Assembly (NCBI GenBank): GCA_011682595.1
Contig: JAACEH010000306.1
Coordinates: forward strand, 1-5,202
Source: Anaerolineaceae bacterium
GTDB lineage: Bacteria > Planctomycetota > Phycisphaerae > FEN-1346 > JAACEH01
DNA length: 5,202 nt
Direction of reading: 5' to 3'
In this document: positions 1 through 4,606 of the stretch, piece after piece
Position numbering within the stretch: the stretch's first letter is position 1
Layout of the letters: the number at the start of each line of letters is the position of its first letter
Position numbers and translations under genes: made by a program
The notes under the pieces: generated by a model
What the model was told of the DNA's origin: nothing
The model's input: only the letters and a program-made list of their open reading frames with translations
Databases searched by the model: none

Positions 1-26
1 ACGCATGTTCCGTGATTCCACGACAT
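1..26 (-). CDS. possible 5' end of a further minus-strand gene (partial, unrecognised)
   Basis: An ATG at 26-24 is preceded on the minus strand by GGAGA (35-31), so the GGAG core lies 5 nt from the ATG. That is a good ribosome binding site geometry. Only eight codons are visible before the window edge (MSWNHGTC), too few to identify a product. An alternative in-frame reading from the ATG at 62-60 (MRRGGLGCLE...) has a poorer upstream sequence. The call rests only on the start context and on the same-strand gene order, in which it would follow lgt. It could be chance. Confidence 0.25.
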
Positions 27-183
27 GGGCTCTCCAAGCAGCCCAGGCCACCCCGTCGCATGAAAAATCCACCTACAAACGTGACCTGCACCCGGCGCCG
101 GGGTGCTCACAACCCGTGGCTGTGCGCGCGGGGCGTGTCAGCACGCCCGCAACGGGACAGGAACGTGCCCCCGGGGGGGGGTC
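27..183. other. intergenic region downstream of lgt, rich in GC inverted repeats
   Basis: No convincing gene lies here; the open frames on both strands lack family resemblance. The stretch contains a near-perfect inverted repeat at 88-106 (GCACCCGGC / GCCGGGGTGC, one bulged base). It also has a perfect 7-bp stem at 131-148 (GGGCGTG, loop TCAG, CACGCCC), flanked by CCCGT (113-117) and its complement ACGGG (152-156), which could close an outer stem. A C5G9 block follows at 168-181. None of the stems is followed by a T-run on the minus strand, so I do not call a classical intrinsic terminator, although the hairpins may still end or protect the lgt transcript. Confidence 0.5.
131..148 (-). repeat. 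GC-rich hairpin downstream of lgt
   Basis: The arms GGGCGTG (131-137) and CACGCCC (142-148) are perfectly complementary, with a 4-nt loop. On the minus strand the hairpin begins 35 nt after the lgt stop codon. There is no U-tract after it, so a terminator role is only a possibility. Confidence 0.45.
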
Positions 184-1329
184 TTACTTCCTGCGCTTGC
201 CGCGGGAGTTCTTTATCTTTGTCTTTAAGGACGGGCTCCAGAGCAGATCGGACATGGGTAACTTGCGCAGCAGCAGCAGATAGATTCCCGCCCCAACGGC
301 CATTGCCAGGGTCATGTTCTGCCAGACCGAAAGCCCCGTGACCTGGCTGCCCGGTTCGCCGGCCCGGATCATCTCCAGCAGGAAGCGGCTGGCCGCGTAG
401 AGGCCGAAGAACGCGCCCAGAACGACACCGTGGCGGCGTTTCCACCGATAGCCCAAGTGCAGAACCAGCAAAATCAGCAGGGCGTTGACGACCGCGTAGA
501 GCTGGGCCGGGTGAATGGGCGGCATCGCCGTAAAGCCCAGGCGAGAGTAATACTCCTGGGGGATCGAGCCGACCGGCCAGGTGAAACACCAGGGCAGATT
601 GCTCGGGGCGCCGAAGCAACAGCCGTTCAGGAAGCAGCCCGCCCGCCCGAAAGCCAGCCCCAGGGCCAGGCTGGGGGCGGTGATGTCGGCCATCTTCAGC
701 GGGTTGACGCCCCAGCGGTAGCGAATGTAAACCAGGTAGGGCACGACCAGGGCCGTGGCCACGATCAGGCCGCCCAGAACGGTCAGGCCGCCGCTGGTGA
801 CCTTGAGCGAATCGAGGAAGCCGTTGTAGGAAAGAAGCTCCGCCGACCGGCCCTTGGCCAGTTCGGCCGCCCGGACGGCGACGATGTACCCGGCCCGGCC
901 CAGCACCAGGGCCAGCAGGACCGCCCAGCCGCCAGTGACGATCCACCGCCAGGGCCCGCGAGCTTTTTCTTTAGAGCCCGGGGCCAGGCCCAATATGGCC
1001 AGCCCCCCGCCAAGCGCTGCCCCGCCAATCAGCCACCAGGCCCTGAGCCCTTCGAAAATGTTGAAGCCGCGCGTCCAGTCCGGGTACCGGTCGGCATGGG
1101 CCATGACGTCGAACAGCCGCGCACCGAGGACGCCACCCAGCAGGGCCAGCAGCCCGATGTTGTAAATGTGGTCGGGGTTCTCGCCCTCGCGGCGAGCACG
1201 CCAGGCCCCCAGCAGGATGGCCGCCAGAAATCCAATGGCCAGCATGGCTCCGTATCCGCGGATCGGCAGGCTGTCGGTCGGCAGCCAGGCCCAGTCCGGC
1301 AGCGGGATTCTGAACAGTTCGGGTCGCAT
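184..1329 (-). CDS. lgt: prolipoprotein diacylglyceryl transferase (Lgt)
   Basis: Lgt is an inner-membrane enzyme that moves diacylglycerol from phosphatidylglycerol to the lipobox cysteine of prolipoproteins, the first step of lipoprotein maturation. Counting from the ATG at 1329 (381 aa), visible marks are the IRGYG segment (23-27), GARLF (69-73), the Lgt signature GRAGCFLNGCCFG (228-240, with NGCC in place of the classical NGE), HPAQLY (273-278) and SRFLLEMIR (314-322). Many hydrophobic spans fit a polytopic protein, and the tail is basic (KIKNSRGKRRK). The protein is long for the family (E. coli about 290 aa). The excess lies between GARLF and the signature, where a GG-containing membrane segment seems to occur twice. 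An upstream in-frame GTG at 1359 would add ten residues but falls inside a palindrome and has no Shine-Dalgarno. The ATG at 1329 has only a weak GAG upstream. Family assignment is firm; the start is fairly sure. Confidence 0.95.
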   Translation of the reverse strand: MRPELFRIPLPDWAWLPTDSLPIRGYGAMLAIGFLAAILLGAWRARREGENPDHIYNIGLLALLGGVLGARLFDVMAHADRYPDWTRGFNIFEGLRAWWLIGGAALGGGLAILGLAPGSKEKARGPWRWIVTGGWAVLLALVLGRAGYIVAVRAAELAKGRSAELLSYNGFLDSLKVTSGGLTVLGGLIVATALVVPYLVYIRYRWGVNPLKMADITAPSLALGLAFGRAGCFLNGCCFGAPSNLPWCFTWPVGSIPQEYYSRLGFTAMPPIHPAQLYAVVNALLILLVLHLGYRWKRRHGVVLGAFFGLYAASRFLLEMIRAGEPGSQVTGLSVWQNMTLAMAVGAGIYLLLLRKLPMSDLLWSPSLKTKIKNSRGKRRK

Positions 1330-1353
1330 GGGGCGCTCGATTGTCAAATGTGG

Positions 1354-1373
1354 GGGCACGACATGTCGTGCCC
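1354..1373. repeat. perfect 20-bp palindrome between panD and lgt
   Basis: GGGCACGACATGTCGTGCCC reads the same on both strands with no loop, and G-T wobbles could lengthen the RNA stem on each side (about 1349-1378). It lies 15 nt past the panD stop and 24 nt before the lgt ATG. On the minus strand it is followed by CCACATTTG, not a T-run, so it is not a standard intrinsic terminator. It could be a dispersed REP-like palindromic repeat, a protein binding site, or an RNA hairpin that tunes lgt expression. Dispersal cannot be tested within this window. Confidence 0.7.
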
Positions 1374-1388
1374 TTGCGGCAATGCTCT

Positions 1389-1745
1389 TTAGATGTACTT
1401 GACGAACTCGTTGCGCTGGTTGACCAGGGCTACCCTGGCTTCGAGTTCGGCGGCTTCTTCGGGCGACAGGTAGGCGAAACCCATGATGATCACCAGGTCG
1501 CCGACTTCACCCAGGCGGGCCGCCGCGCCGTTCAGGACAATCTGCCCCGCTCCGCGCCGGCCGAGTTGAACGTAGGTCTCGTGCCGGGCGGCGTTGTTGA
1601 CGTCGGCCACCAGCACACACTGGCCCGCCACCAGGCCGACCTTCTCCAGCAACTCCGGGTCGATGGTGATGCTGCCGCTGTAGTCGACGTGCTTGTCGGT
1701 CACCGTGGCCCGATGAATCTTGCTCCTGAGCACCTTGATAAGCAT
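1389..1745 (-). CDS. panD: aspartate 1-decarboxylase (pyruvoyl-type PanD)
   Basis: This cytosolic enzyme decarboxylates L-aspartate to beta-alanine, the substrate that PanC joins to pantoate. The 118-aa product (E. coli 126 aa) aligns from its first residue. It has the self-cleavage site Gly24-Ser25 within YSGS, which generates the pyruvoyl group on the new alpha-chain. It also keeps Lys9, Arg54, Thr57, Tyr58 and Asn72-Gly73, positions known to be functional in the family, so an active proenzyme is expected. The start ATG lies 9 nt after the panC stop. Its likely ribosome binding site (GGGGAG) overlaps the end of panC, 12 nt upstream, suggesting translational coupling. The C-terminus is slightly shorter than in E. 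coli and ends FVKYI. The assignment is secure. Confidence 0.97.
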   Translation of the reverse strand: MLIKVLRSKIHRATVTDKHVDYSGSITIDPELLEKVGLVAGQCVLVADVNNAARHETYVQLGRRGAGQIVLNGAAARLGEVGDLVIIMGFAYLSPEEAAELEARVALVNQRNEFVKYI

Positions 1746-1754
1746 ATTGGTTCG

Positions 1755-2618
1755 CTACTCCCCGTCAACGTCAACAATGATATTATCGATCAGCCGCGTG
1801 GCACCGCAATAAACGGCTGCGGCAATGACCACCCGACCTTCCAGCGGCACGGCCGGCTCCAGCGTCCCGGCATCGACGATCTCGATATCGTCGACATGCA
1901 GTCTGCCGCCGCGGACGATCTCGCTTCGCACCGTGTCGGCTACTGCTCGCGTGCTGCGCTCGCCGCCGGCAATCCGCTCGGCCCCCGCCAGCAGGCCCCG
2001 CCGCAAGGCCAGGCTAGCCTGCCGGTCCCCATCGCTGAGGTACTGGTTGCGGCTGGAAACGGCCAGGCCGCCCTCATCGCGAACCGTGGCCACGGGGCGG
2101 ATCTCCAGCGGCAGATCCAGGTCGCGGACCATCCGCTCGACGACTTTCAACTGCTGGTAGTCCTTCTGCCCGAAGTAGGCCCGGTCCGGGGTGACGATGT
2201 TAAATAGTTTCAGGCACACGGTCGTCACGCCGCGGAAGTGCCCCGGCCGCCGGGCCCCGCAGAGGCCCTCGGTCAGCTTCTCCTCCTCGACCCAGGTGGT
2301 GTGCTCCTCGGCGTATATCTCGTCCCGACTCGGCGCGAAAATCAGGTCGACGCCCGCCTCCTCGGCCAGGCGGCAATCCTGCTCCAGGCGCCGCGGGTAA
2401 CGGTCCAGATCCTCGGCCGGGCCGAACTGCGTGGGATTGACGAAGATACTGCAAACGGTGAAATCGTTCTCGGCGACCGACTTTTCCAGCAGCGCCCGGT
2501 GACCGGCGTGCAGGGCCCCCAGGGTCGGCACGAAACCCACCGACTTGCCCGCCGCCCGCACAGCGGCCACACGCTCGCGAACTTCCGACTTTGTCGTCAC
2601 CACTTCGGTCAACCGCAT
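1755..2618 (-). CDS. panC: pantoate--beta-alanine ligase (pantothenate synthetase)
   Basis: PanC condenses pantoate and beta-alanine, with ATP cleavage through pantoyl-adenylate, to give pantothenate. From the ATG at 2618 it is 287 aa, normal for the family. Visible motifs are [11 protein letters not shown] (30-40, the HIGH-type nucleotide-binding motif), FVNPTQF (59-65), [13 protein letters not shown] (119-131), YFGQKDYQQ (148-156) and [16 protein letters not shown] (180-195, the KMSKS-like region). All are intact. The start is ambiguous. ATG at 2618 follows GGAGA with almost no spacing, whereas TTG two codons later (2612-2610) sits about 7 nt from the GGAG and gives an N-terminus closer in length to E. 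coli PanC. Upstream the frame stays open, with no stop, into the C-terminal half of FolK (to 2945), so a fused product is possible. panD follows after 9 nt. Confidence 0.96.
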   Translation of the reverse strand: MRLTEVVTTKSEVRERVAAVRAAGKSVGFVPTLGALHAGHRALLEKSVAENDFTVCSIFVNPTQFGPAEDLDRYPRRLEQDCRLAEEAGVDLIFAPSRDEIYAEEHTTWVEEEKLTEGLCGARRPGHFRGVTTVCLKLFNIVTPDRAYFGQKDYQQLKVVERMVRDLDLPLEIRPVATVRDEGGLAVSSRNQYLSDGDRQASLALRRGLLAGAERIAGGERSTRAVADTVRSEIVRGGRLHVDDIEIVDAGTLEPAVPLEGRVVIAAAVYCGATRLIDNIIVDVDGE

Positions 2619-3141
2619 TCTCCAGAGGTCCGGTGTCGCCGGTGTCGCCGGCGCCGCCGATTTCGAGGCACATGTTACCACGGTCCGCACCTGGAGTCTA
2701 CCGAGCAACTCGCCCGCAGTCAGGCCCGTTACCGGATCGACCGCCCGGGGAGCGATCTCGGCCAGCGGCTCGAGGACGAAAGGCCGCTCGCGCATCCGCG
2801 GATGCGGCACTTCAAGTCGCTCCTCGGCGATGATGCGATCCTCGTACAGCAACAGGTCCAGGTCCACCGTCCGCGGCCCCCAGCCGCCGGCGACCCAGCC
2901 GGTCCTCAATCGCCAGCAGGGCCTCCAACAGTGCCTGCGGCTCAAGGTCGGTCTCCAACTCCAGGGCCCCGTTCAGATAGGCCGGCTGACCGGCCGGGCC
3001 GCCCAGCGGCTCGGTCTCGATAAAAGAACTCACGGCCAGGACCTCGACGCCGCCCTGTTCACCCAGCAGGCGGACCGCCCGGTCCATCAATTTGCGGCGG
3101 TCGCCAAGATTGCTGCCGATACCCACGTAGGCCCGGGCCAC
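2619..3141 (-). pseudogene. folK: 2-amino-4-hydroxy-6-hydroxymethyldihydropteridine pyrophosphokinase (HPPK), frameshifted; C-terminal half in frame with panC
   Basis: HPPK transfers pyrophosphate from ATP to 6-hydroxymethyl-dihydropterin in folate synthesis. The N-terminal half (3141 to about 2884) has [35 protein letters not shown] and [12 protein letters not shown]. The C-terminal half, with [15 protein letters not shown] (carrying the two Mg-binding aspartates of DLD) and [21 protein letters not shown], lies one frame over from about 2882. In the first frame translation stops at the TGA 2814-2812, losing the catalytic half. The join LGRRR/WGPRT is shorter than the usual LGRxRxxRWGPRT, so 2, 5 or most naturally 8 nt seem to be missing; a 1-nt insertion is also possible. 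All other family motifs are preserved, which suggests a recent lesion or a sequencing/assembly error. After the FolK fold the second frame continues through a linker (2693-2619, containing [10 protein letters not shown]) into PanC without a stop. The start is taken as GTG 3141; ATG 3165 is an alternative. Confidence 0.85.
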
Positions 3142-3147
3142 GGGTCG

Positions 3148-3154
3148 CCTCCCC
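3148..3154 (-). promoter_or_regulatory. ribosome binding site deciding the folK start
   Basis: GGGGAGG on the minus strand lies 6 nt before GTG 3141, ideal spacing. It argues for the GTG (product beginning ARAYVGIGSN after the initiator Met) rather than the ATG at 3165. That ATG is only 2 nt after the dapL stop and would place this sequence inside the coding region. HPPK proteins usually begin just before the Y-x-x-IGSN strand, in agreement. Confidence 0.7.
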
Positions 3155-3167
3155 ACGAAGACCATCG

Positions 3168-4334
3168 TTACAGGCCGAGCCTGCCGATCCGCTCGACGGC
3201 CTCGGCTATCCGGGCGGTCTCGACGGTCAGGGCGAAACGGATGTAGCCGTCGCCGCAGGCCCCGAAGCCGACACCGGGGGTGACCACGATGTCGCACTTA
3301 TCGAGCAACGTCGCCGCCATCTCCATGCTCGTTCTGCCGGCCGGGCACTTCACCCAGACGTAGAAGGTCGCCCCGGGCAGGTTGGGCTCCAGGCCGACGG
3401 TGCGCAACCCGGCCACCAGGGCGTCGCGCCGACGGCGGTACATGTCGCGCAGCCCGGCAATCTCCGGACGGTCGTAGCCCTCGAGGGCCGCGGCGCCCGC
3501 CTTCTGAATGGCGGTGAAGATGCCGCTGTCGAGGTTGCTCTTGATCTTCTGCAAGGCGGCGACGATTTCGGCGTTGCCGCAGGCCCAGCCCAGCCGCCAG
3601 CCGGTCATGTTGAAGGTCTTCGAGAAGCTGTGCAGCTCGACGGCCACCTCTGCGGCCCCCGGCGTCTCGAGAATGCTCAGCGGCGGCTCCTCGTAATAGA
3701 GTTCCGTGTAGGCGGCGTCCTGGGCAATGACCAGGTCGTTGTCCCGTGCGAACTCGACCGCCCGGGCGAAAAAGTCGCTGGTCGCGCAGGCCGAGGTCGG
3801 GTTGTTCGGATAGTTGAGAAACATCAGCCGGGCCCGCTTGCGGACCTCGGCCGGAATCCGGTCCAGGTCCGGCAGAAAATCGTTCTCGGCCAGCAGCGGC
3901 ATCACCTGCGGCTCGGCCCCGGCGAAGATGCCGGCGGCGTGGTAGACCGGGTAGCCGGGGTCGGGCACCAGGACCACGTCGCCGGGATTGACCACCGCCA
4001 GGGGCAGATGGGCGATGGCTTCCTTGGAGCCGATGGTCGGCAGGATCTCGGTGTCGGCCTTCAGATCGACGCCGAAACGCCCCTTGAACCAGGTGGCGAT
4101 GGCCCGTCGCAGCCCGGGGTCGCCTTCGTCCAGGGCATAGCTGTGCGTGGACGGATCGGCGACGGCCTGGGCCAGGGCGTCGATAATAAACTGCGGCGTC
4201 GGCTTGTCGGGGTCGCCGATACCGAGGTTCAGGATGGGCCGCCCGGCGGCCATGGCCGCCTTCTTCTTGCGATCGATTTCCGCGAACAGATAGGGCGGCA
4301 ACACCTTCAGCCGCTCAGCTTTCTCAAACGCCAT
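3168..4334 (-). CDS. dapL: LL-diaminopimelate aminotransferase (DapL-type, class I/II PLP aminotransferase)
   Basis: DapL converts tetrahydrodipicolinate directly to LL-2,6-diaminopimelate using glutamate, bypassing the succinylase or acetylase branch of lysine and peptidoglycan synthesis. The 388-aa product matches the TIGR03540-like DapL group along its whole length. Marks are LPPYLFAEIDRKKK (12-25), LGIGDPDKPTP (37-47), IGSKEAIAHLPLA (101-113), VPDPGYPVY (123-131), NYPNNPT (174-180), DAAY (206-209, Asp contacting the PLP ring nitrogen), SFSKTFNMTGWRLG (236-249, with Schiff-base Lys239) and C-terminal Arg366 in YIRFALT, which would bind the substrate carboxylate. The ATG has an AGAGG ribosome binding site about 8 nt upstream and a good -10 box further up. 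folK follows within 26 nt, so dapL probably heads the operon. Related alanine or aspartate aminotransferases share the fold. The family call is strong, the exact substrate somewhat less so. Confidence 0.92.
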   Translation of the reverse strand: MAFEKAERLKVLPPYLFAEIDRKKKAAMAAGRPILNLGIGDPDKPTPQFIIDALAQAVADPSTHSYALDEGDPGLRRAIATWFKGRFGVDLKADTEILPTIGSKEAIAHLPLAVVNPGDVVLVPDPGYPVYHAAGIFAGAEPQVMPLLAENDFLPDLDRIPAEVRKRARLMFLNYPNNPTSACATSDFFARAVEFARDNDLVIAQDAAYTELYYEEPPLSILETPGAAEVAVELHSFSKTFNMTGWRLGWACGNAEIVAALQKIKSNLDSGIFTAIQKAGAAALEGYDRPEIAGLRDMYRRRRDALVAGLRTVGLEPNLPGATFYVWVKCPAGRTSMEMAATLLDKCDIVVTPGVGFGACGDGYIRFALTVETARIAEAVERIGRLGL

Positions 4335-4391
4335 GGCACTGGCCTCTTTCCTGATCCTCTATAGTTACTGTGGCCACGCGGGAAAGATGGA

Positions 4392-4420
4392 ATTATAGTT
4401 GCCGCCGGCAAGGCCTTAAA
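4392..4420 (-). promoter_or_regulatory. candidate sigma70-like promoter for dapL operon
   Basis: On the minus strand a perfect TATAAT (4397-4392) is preceded at 17-bp spacing by TTTAAG (4420-4415), which matches three of six bases of TTGACA. Transcription would start near 4385, giving a leader of about 50 nt before the dapL ATG. An A/T-only-plus-G tract lies immediately upstream, where an UP element would sit. The -35 is weak, so this is a moderate call. Confidence 0.5.
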
Positions 4421-4440
4421 GAAAAAGAAAAAGAAAAAAG
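4421..4440. repeat. short tandem GAAAAA repeat (A-rich tract)
   Basis: The plus strand reads G-A5-G-A5-G-A6-G, three copies of a 6-bp unit. It lies directly upstream of the proposed dapL -35 box, so it could act as an UP-like element or bent DNA. Such tracts are also prone to length change by slippage. Confidence 0.7.
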
Positions 4441-4468
4441 CTGCGAAGACAACCCGGTAGTGTAACGT

Positions 4469-4485
4469 ATTCCGTGTAATTCCGT
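4469..4485. repeat. direct repeat ATTCCGT x2 spaced 10 bp
   Basis: ATTCCGT occurs at 4469-4475 and again at 4479-4485, exactly one helical turn apart. An overlapping pair, GTGTAAC (4460-4466) and GTGTAAT (4474-4480), also repeats. The position between the divergent genes suits a regulator or promoter element, but no known operator is recognised. Confidence 0.45.
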
Positions 4486-4499
4486 AGTAGGATGTGTGG

Positions 4500-4522
4500 C
4501 ATGGTGGGACTTGCCCGCCGTG
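4500..4522 (+). repeat. hairpin in the leader of the radical SAM gene (upstream)
   Basis: CATGGTGGG (4500-4508) can pair with CCCGCCGTG (4514-4522) across a 5-nt loop, giving nine pairs of which two are G-T wobbles. The core resembles small dispersed palindromes of the GGCGGGCTTGCCCGCC type. No T-run follows it. Confidence 0.5.
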
Positions 4523-4547
4523 GCGAGAGTCTATGGAGCATTCCCCA

Positions 4548-4567
4548 CGGCCGGACAAGACCGGCCG
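4548..4567 (+). repeat. perfect 7-bp inverted repeat in the leader of the radical SAM gene
   Basis: CGGCCGG (4548-4554) and CCGGCCG (4561-4567) flank a 6-nt loop (ACAAGA). It ends 39 nt before the GTG start and is not followed by a T-tract, so a transcription terminator is unlikely. An RNA structure or a protein binding site is possible. Confidence 0.5.
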
Positions 4568-4591
4568 CGGGCACACGGTCGCAGGATGACG

Positions 4592-4599
4592 AGAAGGGA
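4592..4599 (+). promoter_or_regulatory. ribosome binding site for the radical SAM gene
   Basis: AGAAGGGA ends 7 nt before the GTG at 4607. An in-frame TAG at 4601-4603 excludes any start further upstream, so site and stop together fix the GTG as the first possible start. The next candidate would be the ATG at 4634. Confidence 0.65.
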
Positions 4600-4606
4600 C
4601 TAGAGA

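Larger units (their letters stand above)
4335..4606. other. divergent intergenic control region
   Basis: These 272 bp separate dapL (leftward) from the radical SAM gene (rightward). The left part carries the candidate dapL promoter and an A-rich tract. The middle has a 10-bp phased direct repeat, and the right part carries two hairpins and the ribosome binding site of the plus-strand gene. The section 4340-4500 is visibly more AT-rich than its surroundings, as expected of promoter DNA. I found no convincing gene in it. Confidence 0.6.

Noticed and set aside
131..181. Intrinsic terminator for lgt.
   Set aside because: The stems are good, but none is followed by a run of T on the minus strand.
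5..341. Two overlapping plus-strand open frames at the left edge.
   Set aside because: They overlap the lgt 3' end and cross strong inverted repeats, lack good ribosome binding sites and show no family resemblance.
1342..1347. A perfect TTGACA on the minus strand upstream of lgt, as a -35 box.
   Set aside because: At 16-18 bp downstream there is only GC-rich sequence (about ACCCGA) inside lgt, with no -10 resemblance.
1354..1373. Intrinsic terminator after panD.
   Set aside because: The palindrome has no loop and no T-tract, and would need a distorted apex to fold. It is kept only as a repeat.
430..1392. Long plus-strand open frame opposite lgt.
   Set aside because: Its translation is low in hydrophobic structure and rich in Gln, Gly and Pro, as expected of the antisense of a GC-rich gene. 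The minus strand encodes a clear Lgt.
2876..2900. Programmed ribosomal frameshifting in folK.
   Set aside because: I see no recognised slippery heptamer with a downstream pseudoknot, and the joined loop would still be shorter than normal, so an indel or sequence error explains it better. It is not fully excluded.
1341..3023. Plus-strand open frames opposite panD, panC and folK.
   Set aside because: They show no family motifs and lie entirely opposite well-recognised enzymes, so they are products of high GC content at third positions.
3630..4364. Plus-strand open frame opposite dapL.
   Set aside because: Antisense shadow of a full-length aminotransferase, with no recognisable motif of its own.
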